A stretch of DNA of 60,481 nt from Rhodospirillales bacterium (GTDB taxonomy: Bacteria > Pseudomonadota > Alphaproteobacteria > Rhodospirillales > Thalassospiraceae): contig JAHQVT010000004.1 of NCBI GenBank assembly GCA_019634165.1, positions 1 through 60,481 on the forward strand, in the 5' to 3' direction. Below, in pieces: positions 28,202 through 37,680 of the stretch. The notes beneath the pieces were generated by a model. The model did not search any database and had not been told where the DNA came from. It saw nothing but the letters and a program-made list of their open reading frames with translations. The stretch's first letter is position 1. Every line of letters begins with the position of its first letter. A program made the position numbers and the translations under genes.

Positions 28202-28846
28202 ATGATCATCGCCATTGATGGGCCGGCAGCATCCGGCAAGGGGACTTTGGCGCGTCGAGTCGCAGACGCAATGGGCTATGCCTATCTTGATACCGGTCTT
28301 TTATACCGGGCCACCGGCGCAAAAGTTTTGGCACAAAATGCCGATCCCGCTGACGAAGCTGTTGCGGTAAAAGTTGCTGAAAACCTGACTGCTGACGATC
28401 TTTCTGGCGAAGCGCTTCGCAGTGAAGAAGTCGGAACGGCTGCCTCAAAAGTTGCAGCGATTCCAAAGGTTCGCGCGGTTTTGCTTGATTTTCAGCGGAC
28501 CATGGCAAGCAGCCCGCCAGATGGCAAACGCGGGGCGGTTTTGGACGGTCGTGACATCGGAACGGTGGTGTGTCCCGAAGCCCCGATCAAGTTTTATTTG
28601 ACCGCATCGGTCGAAGAACGTGCAAACCGTCGGTTCAAACAGTTGCAGGAAAAAAATCCCGCTGCTATATACGAGCGCGTTCTCAAAGAGCTTGAAGAAC
28701 GGGATGCCCGAGACAGTGCCCGCGATGTCGCACCGCTTAAGATGGCAGAAGACGCAATCCACATTGATACGGACCGTCTGAACGCCAACGCAGTGTTTGA
28801 TGCCGTTATGGCGCATATCCATACTCATATGAGTGCGGATGACTGA
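28202..28846 (+). CDS. cmk: Cytidylate kinase
   Basis: Phosphorylates (d)CMP to (d)CDP with ATP. 214 residues, the bacterial CMP-kinase length. DGPAASGKGTLARRVA near the start is the P-loop, YLDTGLLYRA binds the nucleotide, GRDIGTVVCPEA and RDSARDVAPLKMAEDA are family signatures. It follows aroA after 72 bp and precedes rpsA, the conserved order in alphaproteobacteria. Confidence 0.97.
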   Translation: MIIAIDGPAASGKGTLARRVADAMGYAYLDTGLLYRATGAKVLAQNADPADEAVAVKVAENLTADDLSGEALRSEEVGTAASKVAAIPKVRAVLLDFQRTMASSPPDGKRGAVLDGRDIGTVVCPEAPIKFYLTASVEERANRRFKQLQEKNPAAIYERVLKELEERDARDSARDVAPLKMAEDAIHIDTDRLNANAVFDAVMAHIHTHMSADD

Positions 28847-28911
28847 TCAAAGGGCGTTTTAACCGTCAGGCGATGAACGATCCCGAGGTACCGGTCTTAT
28901 GACCTGTTCCT

Positions 28912-28940
28912 AAGGTGAACGACTTGTGCGTTCACCTTTT
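28912..28940 (+). terminator. Terminator/attenuator between cmk and rpsA
   Basis: AAGGTGAACG pairs with CGTTCACCTT around about 6 nt, followed by TTTT. It separates rpsA from cmk. The remaining rpsA leader (28941-29080) has two further small stems, one at 29000-29015, and could serve S1 autoregulation. Confidence 0.85.
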
Positions 28941-29080
28941 CGTGTATGGAAGGCATGCCTTTTATATATGTCCGGGTTTGAACCGAACCTGACAATATCG
29001 CCGCAATTTTGCGGCAAAGACCACCGGATACAACCGGTTGGCCAGAATATAGTGACGATACTCGAAAGGAAGTCTGGTTT

Positions 29081-30784
29081 ATGACCACCGCTGAACAAGC
29101 ACAATTCTCGACCGGCGAAGATTTTGCCGCTCTGTTGGCTGAAACCCTTGGTTCTGAAGACGAAGGTTTTGTTGGCCGCGTAATGACCGGTTCGGTCGTT
29201 AAGAAAACTGACGATGACGCAATCGTTGATGTCGGCCTCAAATCTGAAGGCCGCGTACCACTTAAAGAATTTGGCGCAGGCGAAGTAAACATTGGCGATA
29301 CCGTTGATGTTTATGTCGACCGCTATGAAAACAAAGACGGCTTGATCGTTCTGTCGCGTGAAAAAGCGCGTCGCGAAGAAGCATGGGTTGAGCTTGAAAA
29401 ACAGTTCTCCGATGGCAAACGCGTTGACGGCACCATCTTTGGTCGCGTTAAAGGCGGCTTTACCGTTGACCTGTCAGGCGCCGTGGCATTCTTGCCGGGC
29501 AGCCAGGTTGACATCCGTCCGGTACGTGACGTTACCCCGCTGATGAACAACCCGCAGCCGTTCCAGATCCTGAAAATGGATCGTTCGCGCGGTAACATCG
29601 TGGTTTCGCGTCGTGCAGTTCTCGAAGAGACCCGTGCAGAACAGCGTGCTGAACTGATCCAGAACCTTCAAGAAGGTCAGGTTCTTGACGGCGTTGTCAA
29701 AAACATCACCGATTACGGCGCATTCGTCGATCTTGGTGGCGTTGATGGCCTGTTGCACGTTACCGACATTGCTTGGAAACGTATCAACCATCCGTCCGAA
29801 GCTCTGCAGATCGGCCAGACTGTTAAAGTCCAGGTTATCCGCTTCAACAGCGAAACCCAGCGTATCTCGCTTGGCATGAAGCAGCTTGAAGCTGATCCGT
29901 GGGAAGGTGTCGAAGCCAAATACCCGGTCGGTTCGAAATTCGAAGGTCGTGTTACCAACATCACCGATTACGGCGCATTCGTCGAACTCGAAGCTGGTGT
30001 CGAAGGCCTGGTCCACGTTTCCGAAATGTCCTGGACCAAGAAAAACATCCACCCGGGCAAAATTGTTTCGACCTCGCAGGAAGTCGAAGTCATGGTGCTC
30101 GACGTCGATGCACAGAAACGCCGCATCTCGCTTGGTCTCAAGCAGTGCACCTCGAACCCTTGGGATGCCTTCGTTGCAGCTCATCCGGTCGAGTCCGAGA
30201 TCGAAGGCGAAGTCAAGAACATCACCGAATTCGGTCTGTTCATTGGCCTTCTGGGCGGTATCGACGGTATGGCTCACCTCTCGGACCTGTCATGGGACCG
30301 CGCTGGTGAAGAAGTCATCAAAGAATACAAAAAAGGCGACATCGTCAAAGCCAAGGTTCTTGACGTTGACGTTGAAAAAGAACGCATCTCGCTCGGCATC
30401 AAACAGCTTGCTGGCGATCCGTTCAAAGAAGCTGTCACCGGTATCAAACGTGGCGAAGCAGTCACCTGTGAGATCACCGAAGTCAATGACGGCGGCATCG
30501 AAGTTTCTGTCGGTGACACCGAGCTGAAAGGCTTCATCCGTAAAGCTGAACTGGCGCGTGAGCGTTCAGAACAGCGTCCGGAACGCTTTGCAGTTGGTGA
30601 AAAAATCGACGCACGTGTTACCGCGATCGATTCCAAAACCCGCAAAGTTAGCCTCTCGGTCAAAGCTCTTGAAGTTGCTGACGAGAAAAAAGCTATGGCG
30701 GATTACGGTTCGGCAGACAGCGGTGCATCGCTCGGCGATATTCTCGGCGAAGCTCTGCGCAAGAAACAGGAAACCGGCGAATAA
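29081..30784 (+). CDS. rpsA: 30S ribosomal protein S1
   Basis: A 567-residue ribosomal protein that holds mRNA at the 30S subunit. It contains six S1 OB-fold repeats, visible as recurring NITDYGAFVDLGGVDGLLH and RISLGMKQ-type segments. The ATG at 29081 with AAAGGAAG is used; the longer frame to 29009 lies in the leader. Codon use is strongly biased, as expected for a highly expressed gene. Followed by a strong terminator. Confidence 0.98.
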   Translation: MTTAEQAQFSTGEDFAALLAETLGSEDEGFVGRVMTGSVVKKTDDDAIVDVGLKSEGRVPLKEFGAGEVNIGDTVDVYVDRYENKDGLIVLSREKARREEAWVELEKQFSDGKRVDGTIFGRVKGGFTVDLSGAVAFLPGSQVDIRPVRDVTPLMNNPQPFQILKMDRSRGNIVVSRRAVLEETRAEQRAELIQNLQEGQVLDGVVKNITDYGAFVDLGGVDGLLHVTDIAWKRINHPSEALQIGQTVKVQVIRFNSETQRISLGMKQLEADPWEGVEAKYPVGSKFEGRVTNITDYGAFVELEAGVEGLVHVSEMSWTKKNIHPGKIVSTSQEVEVMVLDVDAQKRRISLGLKQCTSNPWDAFVAAHPVESEIEGEVKNITEFGLFIGLLGGIDGMAHLSDLSWDRAGEEVIKEYKKGDIVKAKVLDVDVEKERISLGIKQLAGDPFKEAVTGIKRGEAVTCEITEVNDGGIEVSVGDTELKGFIRKAELARERSEQRPERFAVGEKIDARVTAIDSKTRKVSLSVKALEVADEKKAMADYGSADSGASLGDILGEALRKKQETGE

Positions 30785-30825
30785 GCCAGTTTTCTAAAAA
30801 TACGATCTGCTTGCAGGTCGAAAAG

Positions 30826-30860
30826 ACGGGTCGCGCAATTTGCGCGGCCCGTTTTCTTTT
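30826..30860 (+). terminator. Rho-independent terminator of rpsA
   Basis: ACGGGTCGCGCAA pairs with TTGCGCGGCCCGT (one mismatch), followed by TTTTCTTTT. A smaller CGA-CTGC hairpin lies just before it. Confidence 0.9.
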
Positions 30861-31293
30861 GTCTGGATGCCTGATGATGTGCTGCGGGTGACCAGACAGG
30901 TGATGTTGCCGCATTTGAAGTTGCGGCATTCTTGGCAACTTCTGACAAATCCCCGACCACTTATTTAATCTCGACGTTTCGTTGGCATTGCATCCTCAAG
31001 CCTGCGAGATATTTGCGAATGGCTGCTTTGGATCGAACGTCTGTTGCCTGCTTTTTTCGCTGGGCGTGTTTGGCTATGTCGCGGAAATCCCAGATAAAAA
31101 TTGTATACCATCCGCGTTTTGGGGCCAGAATCCTTGCCGCTTGGCGATTTATCGTCATTTTTCGCGAAAATTTTGATTTTAAACGCTTTTTCTTCTTGCC
31201 TTCTGGGCTGAGAAAAACCATTTGAAAAGGCAGGTTTAGGGGTAACCTCCTTTCTAAGTATCTGATTGAACAATTCTAACCGGGACACGATTG
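30861..31293. other. Intergenic region before sppA
   Basis: 433 bp between the rpsA terminator and sppA. A basic 86-residue minus-strand frame (30961-31221) crosses it but has no ribosome site and no recognisable relatives. I see no RNA or repeat. Confidence 0.45.
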
Positions 31294-32217
31294 ATGGCGC
31301 TTGATGCCGATATCCTGCTTGATCGACGTCGATTAAAGAAATCCGTCTTTCGTTGGCGCGTGGTTGCCGTGATTGCTGTTGTCGCCGTGATTGTCATTGG
31401 TTTGGCGGGAACGGGTGTTCAAGACAGTGTGCTTGGGGCAAGTGGACCCAGAATTGTTGAAGTAAATATCGAAGGTGTGATCGCCGAAGATCCCTATCTT
31501 CTTGATGCGCTTGATGCGATTGAAAAGGACAGCGACGTCGTTGGCGTGATTGTCCGTATCAACAGTCCCGGCGGCACCATGGTAGGCGGCGAAACGCTGT
31601 ATGAAGCATTGATGCGTATTGGCGAAACCCGACCGATCGTTGCAGAAATGGGCACGGTTGCCGCATCGGGCGGGTATATGACCGCGATTGCCGCAGACCA
31701 CATCATTGCGCGCCGTGGCACGATTACCGGTTCAATCGGCGTTATTTTCCAGTCGATGAATTTTTCCGGCACGTTGGAAAAACTTGGTGTTGAGCCGCTT
31801 ACAGTTAAAAGCGGCCCGCTAAAAGCCGCACCGAACCCGTTCGAACCGGTTGATGATGCTGCAAAATCGGCCATGCAGGGCCTGATTTCAGACATGTTTG
31901 ACGTGTTTGTAGGGATGGTTGCTGAACGGCGCGATATGCCGGTCGCGACGGTGAAAATTTTGGCCGACGGTCGGGTCTATACCGGACAGCAGGCCGTTGC
32001 CAATGGTTTGATTGATGCATTAGGAGGCCGTCGTGAAGCCTTGCGCTGGCTTGAAGAAGAAGCTGGCGTCACGTCGGAAGCGGAAGTTGTACCGCTTGAA
32101 ATTGAGTACCCGGAAGACGATTTGATGAGTACAATTCTTGAGGGAAACCTTGGAAAAGTACTGTCATCTGAGGGGCTTAAACTTGACGGTTTGCTGGCTG
32201 TCTGGCAACCTGAGTGA
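31294..32217 (+). CDS. sppA: Signal peptide peptidase SppA
   Basis: A 307-residue membrane serine peptidase that degrades cleaved signal peptides at the inner membrane. One N-terminal transmembrane segment (about residues 22-42) anchors it. The catalytic serine is in MGTVAASGGYMTA and the general-base lysine is likely in KSGPLKAAPNPF, matching the short (Bacillus-type) SppA. The ATG at 31294 is preferred. Followed by ihfB after 71 bp. Confidence 0.93.
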   Translation: MALDADILLDRRRLKKSVFRWRVVAVIAVVAVIVIGLAGTGVQDSVLGASGPRIVEVNIEGVIAEDPYLLDALDAIEKDSDVVGVIVRINSPGGTMVGGETLYEALMRIGETRPIVAEMGTVAASGGYMTAIAADHIIARRGTITGSIGVIFQSMNFSGTLEKLGVEPLTVKSGPLKAAPNPFEPVDDAAKSAMQGLISDMFDVFVGMVAERRDMPVATVKILADGRVYTGQQAVANGLIDALGGRREALRWLEEEAGVTSEAEVVPLEIEYPEDDLMSTILEGNLGKVLSSEGLKLDGLLAVWQPE

Positions 32218-32288
32218 GAGTTACCTTAGAGTATAATTGAATCCGCGGTTGAGTGAGACTGTCTGCACCAACAGGATGGGGCCTGGAA

Positions 32289-32564
32289 ATGACAAAATCT
32301 GAATTGATTGCCCGGCTCGCTGAAATGAATCCGCATCTCTATCAGCGAGACGTCGAACGGATTGTGGCAACGATCTTTGACGAAATCACCGACGCGCTTG
32401 CCCGCGGAGACCGGGTCGAGCTTCGCGGGTTTGGTGCATTTTCCGTCAAACAGCGTGATGCCCGTGTTGGGCGTAACCCGCGTACGGGGGATGCCGTTCC
32501 GGTCGGTGAGAAAAAGGTTCCTTATTTCAAAACCGGCAAACAGCTCCGCGAACGTTTGAACTAA
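32289..32564 (+). CDS. ihfB: Integration host factor subunit beta
   Basis: A 91-residue HU/IHF fold subunit that pairs with IhfA to bend DNA at promoters, origins and phage sites. [26 protein letters not shown] opens the helical body; [22 protein letters not shown] is the DNA-binding arm. ATG 32289 gives the standard length. Same strand as sppA and lapA, the usual alphaproteobacterial order. Confidence 0.96.
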   Translation: MTKSELIARLAEMNPHLYQRDVERIVATIFDEITDALARGDRVELRGFGAFSVKQRDARVGRNPRTGDAVPVGEKKVPYFKTGKQLRERLN

Positions 32565-32590
32565 ATCCCGCGTGATGAACGGCTGATCAA

Positions 32591-32611
32591 CCACAGGACT
32601 TTGATCCTGTG
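32591..32611 (+). repeat. Hairpin after ihfB
   Basis: CCACAGGA (32591-32598) and TCCTGTGG (32604-32611) are exact inverse copies. A looser pair, TATGCCAC with GTGGCATG, follows to about 32660. There is no T-run, so this may be an mRNA hairpin more than a terminator. Confidence 0.5.
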
Positions 32612-32787
32612 GGTATGCCACGCCAACCATGGTGCAGAAATCTGTACCATCGGTGGCATGGATTTTGTCTTGTTCTTGCCCCATACTGTCGATCTGATCG
32701 CCATTTGATCCTCAAACGTGACCTGCTGTCCGACTCTGTTGCTGTGGGTTTTGCTCAAAGCAGCCGATCTGGCACAAGGAGCTAAGA

Positions 32788-33087
32788 ATGCGCTTCCTTT
32801 ACTGGATTATCGCCATACCGCTTGCGGTTTTGATTGCTGTATTTTCCGTGTCTAACCGGGCGGCTGTGACGCTTTCATTGTGGCCGCTGCCCTATGAAAT
32901 TGATCTGCCGCTGTTCCTGCCGATCATGGTTGCCCTTTTGGTTGGTTTGGGAATCGGCTTTGCCTTTGAATGGCTGATCCAAGGCAAACATCGCCGTGCG
33001 GCGCGCCGCATGGATAGCGAACTTAAACGCATCAAAACCGAAGACGGAACGCCAAAAGCCGATCAAAAGGCACTTGGCCATAGTTAA
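32788..33087 (+). CDS. LapA family (DUF1049) membrane protein
   Basis: A 99-residue inner-membrane protein with two helices (about residues 3-24 and 40-64) and a basic, charged coiled tail. It resembles LapA, which with LapB adjusts lipopolysaccharide synthesis through LpxC turnover in enterobacteria; that function is not established here. A clear AAGGAG precedes the start. Placed between ihfB and pyrF, as in many alphaproteobacteria. Confidence 0.9.
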   Translation: MRFLYWIIAIPLAVLIAVFSVSNRAAVTLSLWPLPYEIDLPLFLPIMVALLVGLGIGFAFEWLIQGKHRRAARRMDSELKRIKTEDGTPKADQKALGHS

Positions 33088-33109
33088 CATCGGCCACAGC
33101 TAGACAAAT

Positions 33110-33135
33110 AAAGGGCTCCTTTTGGGGCCCTTTTT
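33110..33135 (+). terminator. Rho-independent terminator
   Basis: AAAGGGC with GCCCTTT (one mismatched pair, TTTTGG loop) followed by TT. It closes lapA. Confidence 0.82.
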
Positions 33136-33276
33136 GCGGTTTGGTGTGCTGATGGTGGGCGAATAATGCGATGCCAGGTTGGCGGACTGCCGAAATAGTC
33201 GGCTATTTGACATTGGCCTTTGGCGATAAATCGGCTAAGCCATGTCCGGTCCGCGCATGAACTTGTGGGCCATGAC

Positions 33277-33312
33277 CCACATGCCAGCTCACATGCCAGC
33301 CCACATGCCAGC
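33277..33312 (+). repeat. Three tandem 12-bp repeats before pyrF
   Basis: Three units of (C/T)CACATGCCAGC in a row, units 1 and 3 identical and unit 2 differing by one base. They end 13 bp before the pyrF ATG, so length change would alter its leader. Not a CRISPR: units are contiguous and there are no spacers. Confidence 0.8.
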
Positions 33313-33324
33313 CAAGAGGACATC

Positions 33325-34047
33325 ATGACCCAGACACTTTCCCCCAAAGACCGCATCTTCTGTGCCATTGATACAACCGATCTTGATCACGCAATCGATC
33401 TGGCATCGCGCCTTTCTGGTGTGATTGGCGGGGCAAAGCTTGGCAAAGAATTTTTTGCTGCCCACGGACCACAAGGTGTCCGGGCGGTTGCCAAGACCGG
33501 TATGCCGATCTTTTTGGATGTGAAATATCACGATATTCCCAATACCGTTGCCGGGGCTGTGCGCGCGGTAACGCCGATGGGGCTTAAGATCGTTAATGTT
33601 CACGCCGCAGGCGGTCTGGAAATGATGAAACGTGCCGGCGAAGCTGCGCGCGAAGCTGCAGAAAAATCCGGGGTCGATGTTCCGTGGGTGATTGCAGTCA
33701 CCATCCTGACTAGCATGGATCAGGGCGATCTTGATGACGTTGGCCTCAAAGGGCCGATCAAAGACCGTGTTGTAAAACTGGCTGAGCTGACCAAAAAGGC
33801 GGGCCTTGATGGTGTTGTCTGTTCGGCACAAGAAATCACCCCCGTTCGTCAGGCGCTTGGCCCGGACTTTAAGCTGATCACGCCGGGTATTCGTCCGGCT
33901 TGGGCATCAAGTGATGATCAAAAACGCATCGTCACCCCGGCAGACGCCGTTGCCATGGGCAGCGACGTTCTGGTGATTGGCCGCCCAATCACCAAGGCCG
34001 CTGACCCGGTCGAAGCGGCAAAACGGATTGTCGCCGAACTTGCCTGA
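33325..34047 (+). CDS. pyrF: Orotidine-5'-phosphate decarboxylase
   Basis: Last step of UMP synthesis. 240 residues, a TIM-barrel of standard length. FCAIDTTDLDHAIDL, FLDVKYHDIPNTVAGAVRA (the catalytic Lys-Asp array) and ITPGIRPAWASSDDQKRI with GRPITKA are diagnostic. AAGAGGA precedes ATG 33325, so the upstream in-frame residues are excluded. The usual nearby trpF is absent. Confidence 0.97.
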   Translation: MTQTLSPKDRIFCAIDTTDLDHAIDLASRLSGVIGGAKLGKEFFAAHGPQGVRAVAKTGMPIFLDVKYHDIPNTVAGAVRAVTPMGLKIVNVHAAGGLEMMKRAGEAAREAAEKSGVDVPWVIAVTILTSMDQGDLDDVGLKGPIKDRVVKLAELTKKAGLDGVVCSAQEITPVRQALGPDFKLITPGIRPAWASSDDQKRIVTPADAVAMGSDVLVIGRPITKAADPVEAAKRIVAELA

Positions 34048-34083
34048 TCAAGTCATATGACCGCGATCCGTACTTGACGACCC

Positions 34084-34110
34084 AAGGCCCGATCATGATC
34101 GGGCCTTTTT
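34084..34110 (+). terminator. Rho-independent terminator of pyrF
   Basis: AAGGCCCGATCATGATCGGGCCTT is a perfect palindromic stem with a T-run, about 37 bp past the pyrF stop. Confidence 0.92.
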
Positions 34111-34321
34111 GATGGTGGGATGTCGCACTTGGGATGCCCACTTGGGATGAAAGGCAATAAGCTCTGAGCGACGGACATGCAGCCATGCAGATTTCGCGAT
34201 GGTGGTAAGGATGGATTTATCTCAGAATTGAATCGTTTCAAATTTTCAGGCATGATGCTTATCTCGCAGGTGCACAAAATTTGCCCCTGACCATGCGACC
34301 GCTTATCTGGATATTTCCGAC

Positions 34322-35530
34322 ATGACGACTGCTGCGACCCGCCCGGGATTTCTCGGGAATTTTCCGATTCTGGCCTTGGCCCTTGCATCCTTTGGCATCG
34401 GAACCACCGAATTTGTCATCATGGGGCTGTTGCCTGATGTGGCACTGGATCTTGGTGTCAGCATTCCCGATGCCGGTTTGCTGGTGACGGGGTATGCGCT
34501 GGGCGTGACATTTGGTGCGCCGTTTTTGGCCATTGCGACGGCAAGAATGGACCGCAGGCGGGCATTGTTGCTGCTTATTGCGATCTTTATCCTTGGAAAT
34601 TTCCTGTGCGCGATTGCCCCTGATTACTGGTTGCTGATGGCGGCCCGTGTCGTGACGGCCTTCTGCCATGGTGCGTTCTTTGGTTTGGGGGCAGTTGTCG
34701 CATCCAATCTTGTTCCGGCCCATAAACGGGTTCAGGCGATTGCCTTGATGTTTTCCGGGCTCACCCTTGCCAATGTGCTTGGTGTGCCGTTCGGCACTGC
34801 CCTTGGGCAGGAACTTGGTTGGCGATCAACTTTCTGGGCGGTTGTTGGCATTGGTGTTGTCGCGGCATTTGCGCTTTATCTGGCCCTTCCGCGTAAGATT
34901 GCAGCATCAACCGGAAGCCTGTGGCTTGAAGCCAAATCGCTTGGCAAACGCCAGGTTCTGTTTGCCATGCTGATCAGCGTTCTGGCATCGGCCAGCATGT
35001 TTAGCGTCTTTACCTATATCACCCCGATGCTTCAGGAAATTACCGGCGTCACCCCGCGTCAGGTCACCTATGTCTTGTTGCTGTTTGGGGTTGGTTTGAC
35101 CTTGGGCAACTATATTGGCGGGCGATTGGGCGATTGGCGGTTGATGCCCGCCATCATCATTGCCTTTGTTATGCTGATTATGATTTTGGCCGTGTTTACC
35201 GAAACCCTGACGTCGGTTATTCCCGCAGTGATTACCGTGATGTTGTGGGGGGTGGTTGCCTTTGCATTGGTTTCCCCGCTTCAGATGCGGGTGGTCAATG
35301 AGGCCTCCGACGCGCCCAATCTGGCCTCAACCCTTAACCAAGGGGCGTTTAATCTTGGCAATGCCGGGGGGGCTTGGTTTGGCGGTCTGGCGATTACGCA
35401 CGGCGTTTCCTATCAACATATCCCCTGGCTTGGTGCTGCGATTGCTGTGCTGGCCCTGCTGTTTGCGGTCTGGAGCCACTTGCTTGATCGCGGCGATGAA
35501 GTCTTTGCCCAAAGCGGTGCCAGTGCTTGA
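34322..35530 (+). CDS. Major facilitator superfamily transporter (DHA1 type)
   Basis: A 402-residue inner-membrane transporter with about 12 helices. FGIGTTEFVIMGLLPDVA in the first helix and TARMDRRRALLLLIA at loop 2-3 are typical of the drug:H+ antiporter-1 AraJ/YdhP group, usually exporting sugars, drugs or metabolites. The substrate is unknown. It is alone, ends at a bidirectional terminator and converges with the TSUP gene. Confidence 0.92.
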   Translation: MTTAATRPGFLGNFPILALALASFGIGTTEFVIMGLLPDVALDLGVSIPDAGLLVTGYALGVTFGAPFLAIATARMDRRRALLLLIAIFILGNFLCAIAPDYWLLMAARVVTAFCHGAFFGLGAVVASNLVPAHKRVQAIALMFSGLTLANVLGVPFGTALGQELGWRSTFWAVVGIGVVAAFALYLALPRKIAASTGSLWLEAKSLGKRQVLFAMLISVLASASMFSVFTYITPMLQEITGVTPRQVTYVLLLFGVGLTLGNYIGGRLGDWRLMPAIIIAFVMLIMILAVFTETLTSVIPAVITVMLWGVVAFALVSPLQMRVVNEASDAPNLASTLNQGAFNLGNAGGAWFGGLAITHGVSYQHIPWLGAAIAVLALLFAVWSHLLDRGDEVFAQSGASA

Positions 35531-35557
35531 TTGCTGATCGAAGCCGGATCAAAAAAC

Positions 35558-35591
35558 AAAACCCGTCAGCTTTAAACGTGACGGGTTTTTC
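35558..35591. terminator. Bidirectional terminator between convergent genes
   Basis: ACCCGTCA (35561-35568) pairs with TGACGGGT (35579-35586), flanked by AAAA and TTTTT, so it can end both the MFS gene and the TSUP gene. Confidence 0.9.
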
Positions 35592-35612
35592 TTTCGGTTA
35601 ACTGCGGCAGGC

Positions 35613-36416
35613 CTAGCCGATCCAATGCCGCATCTGGTCCCAGCCTTGGCTGAGGGTTGGGCCATATTGATCAATGATCAGCTTGATCGAAATCCCGATA
35701 GAGGTCACCACCAAAAGCGGGCGGACCAAGCGTGCGCCGACCTTCATCACCAGATGCGATCCGATCTGTGCACCAACCAATGCGCCAACCGCCATTACCG
35801 CACCGACAACCCAGACAACCTCGCCACCGGCAATGAACATCACAAGGGATGCAAAGTTCGATGTGAAGTTCAAAACCTTGGTGTGGGCCGTGGCCTTGGT
35901 CATGTTAAAGCCAAGCAAGGCGACAAAGGCGATGGAAAAGAACGAACCCGTGCCCGGGCCAAAGAACCCGTCATAAAAGCCGATGCCAAAACCTGCGGTA
36001 AAGGCAAAGGTGGCTTTGCTGATGATTTGATGCGCGTCGATATCGCCGACACGCGGCGAGAACAGGAAATAAAGCGCAATCAGAATCAAAAGACCCGGCA
36101 GGATCGTCATCAGGATGCTGGCATCAAGCATCTGGACCAAAACCGTACCAAGTGCGGACCCGGCAAAGGTCAAAACAATCGCCAAAATCATGTCACGCGG
36201 ATGCACATGGCCTTTGCGAATGAAGTTAAGCGACGCAGTAAAACTGCCAAAACTTCCTTGCAGCTTATTGGTCGCAAGTGCCTGTGCCGGGGTCACACCT
36301 GCCCAAAGCAGGGCCGGGATGGTGATCAGTCCACCGCCACCGGCAATCGCATCAACACAGGCCGCCAAGGCCGCAACGGCAAACAGAATCGCTAAAAGAT
36401 CAAAACCAAATTCCAT
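35613..36416 (-). CDS. TSUP (TauE/SafE) family transporter
   Basis: A 267-residue membrane protein with about eight helices. AGGGGLITIPALLWAG and GTGFYDGFFGPGTGSFFSIA-type GxG segments (FYDGFFGPGTGSF) in each half show the two-repeat TauE/SafE design. It belongs to the sulfite, sulfonate or carboxylate exporter group; the exact solute is unknown. ATG 36416 is taken as start. Confidence 0.92.
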   Translation of the reverse strand: MEFGFDLLAILFAVAALAACVDAIAGGGGLITIPALLWAGVTPAQALATNKLQGSFGSFTASLNFIRKGHVHPRDMILAIVLTFAGSALGTVLVQMLDASILMTILPGLLILIALYFLFSPRVGDIDAHQIISKATFAFTAGFGIGFYDGFFGPGTGSFFSIAFVALLGFNMTKATAHTKVLNFTSNFASLVMFIAGGEVVWVVGAVMAVGALVGAQIGSHLVMKVGARLVRPLLVVTSIGISIKLIIDQYGPTLSQGWDQMRHWIG

Positions 36417-36591
36417 GGGGCGACTTTCAAAAAAAGGCAAAACCGCATCGGTGGGCGCAAAGCGGTCACGTAAAAAGTGCGGCCATCATATGACTTTGGA
36501 TGTTGACGTCCAGTCGTATGAAATTGGTCCTTATTTTGTTTGGAATTCTGGTCTAGAAAGTGGGTCTGATTTATTTAGATGAGTGCCAGAT

Positions 36592-37431
36592 ATGCCTGAA
36601 TTGCCAGAGGTCGAAACAGTTACCCGTGGCCTGACCCCCGTGATGGAAGGCCATATTGTCGACCATGTGGTACAGCGTCGCGCGAATTTGCGTTTTCCTT
36701 TCCCCGATGGCTTCGTCGATCGGATGGCCGGGCGCAAAATCGACCAACTGACGCGCCGGGCAAAATACATTCTGGGCCATCTTGATGATGGGCAGGTTTT
36801 GCTGATCCATTTGGGCATGTCCGGGCGCATGACCATCCATAATGATCCATCTGTCGATGTGCCTGCCCCCCAAAAACACGACCATGTTGATTTCGTTATG
36901 CAGGGCGGGGCGGTTGTCCGGTTCAATGATCCGCGTCGTTTTGGGGTGATTACCCTGATTGCTGCGGATGAAGTCGCCAGTCACAAAATGTTGGCGGGGA
37001 TCGGCCCGGAACCGCTTGGTAATTCATTTAATGCGGCTGTTCTGGCTGCGGGACTCGCCAAACGCGCAAGCCCGATCAAAACCGTGCTGCTGGATCAAAA
37101 ATTGGTCGCGGGGCTTGGCAATATATATGTCTGCGAAGCATTGTTTCGATCAAACATCGCCCCGACTCGACTGGCCAAGGATTTGAAGCCGGGCGAGATT
37201 GACCGTCTGTACCGCGAGATTCGCCTTGTTCTTGAAGATGCCATCGCGGCAGGCGGATCAAGCCTAAAGGATCACCGCCAGACCAATGGCGAGCTTGGCT
37301 ATTTCCAGCATAATTTCCGCGTTTATGGCCGCGAAGGCGAACCTTGCGTTGCCGATGCGTGCGACAGCACCATTGAGCGGATCGTACAGGCCGGGCGTTC
37401 AACATTCTTCTGCCCAACCTGCCAAAAATAA
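36592..37431 (+). CDS. mutM: Formamidopyrimidine-DNA glycosylase
   Basis: Base-excision enzyme removing 8-oxoguanine and formamidopyrimidines, with AP-lyase activity. After Met removal the catalytic Pro2-Glu3 are present (MPELPEVETV), which fixes the start at 36592 over the upstream GTG. KYIL (lysine near residue 60), HxGMSGR and a C-terminal zinc finger EPCVADAC plus CPTC complete the family set. 279 residues. Upstream of an enoyl-CoA hydratase; ubiE, common here in relatives, is not present. Confidence 0.97.
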   Translation: MPELPEVETVTRGLTPVMEGHIVDHVVQRRANLRFPFPDGFVDRMAGRKIDQLTRRAKYILGHLDDGQVLLIHLGMSGRMTIHNDPSVDVPAPQKHDHVDFVMQGGAVVRFNDPRRFGVITLIAADEVASHKMLAGIGPEPLGNSFNAAVLAAGLAKRASPIKTVLLDQKLVAGLGNIYVCEALFRSNIAPTRLAKDLKPGEIDRLYREIRLVLEDAIAAGGSSLKDHRQTNGELGYFQHNFRVYGREGEPCVADACDSTIERIVQAGRSTFFCPTCQK

Positions 37432-37680
37432 CCAAAAACCAACCGAAACAACCCAAACAGGCATATGCGCGGCGTCAGATGCCCGCTGGCAAGGCGGATT
37501 CGCCGCCTCTGGCATGTGCGACACAGAGCGAATCGATGTTTGAGGGCGGCTGAAGATGGCGCGACACACACGGTTGGTTGCGGCCTATGCGTAAAATCGG
37601 TAAAACAGTATCAAAATATGGTTTCAAGCAAATTGGCCCGGAAATGATCGGGCTAATGGCCAAAGTAAGGATATCAAGTC

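Noticed and set aside
30961..31221. Minus-strand basic 86-residue frame before sppA
   Set aside because: No ribosome site, not recognisable; the opposite strand is equally open. Kept only as a note in the intergenic entry.
33277..33312. CRISPR-like repeat
   Set aside because: Contiguous units of 12 bp without spacers and no cas genes nearby.
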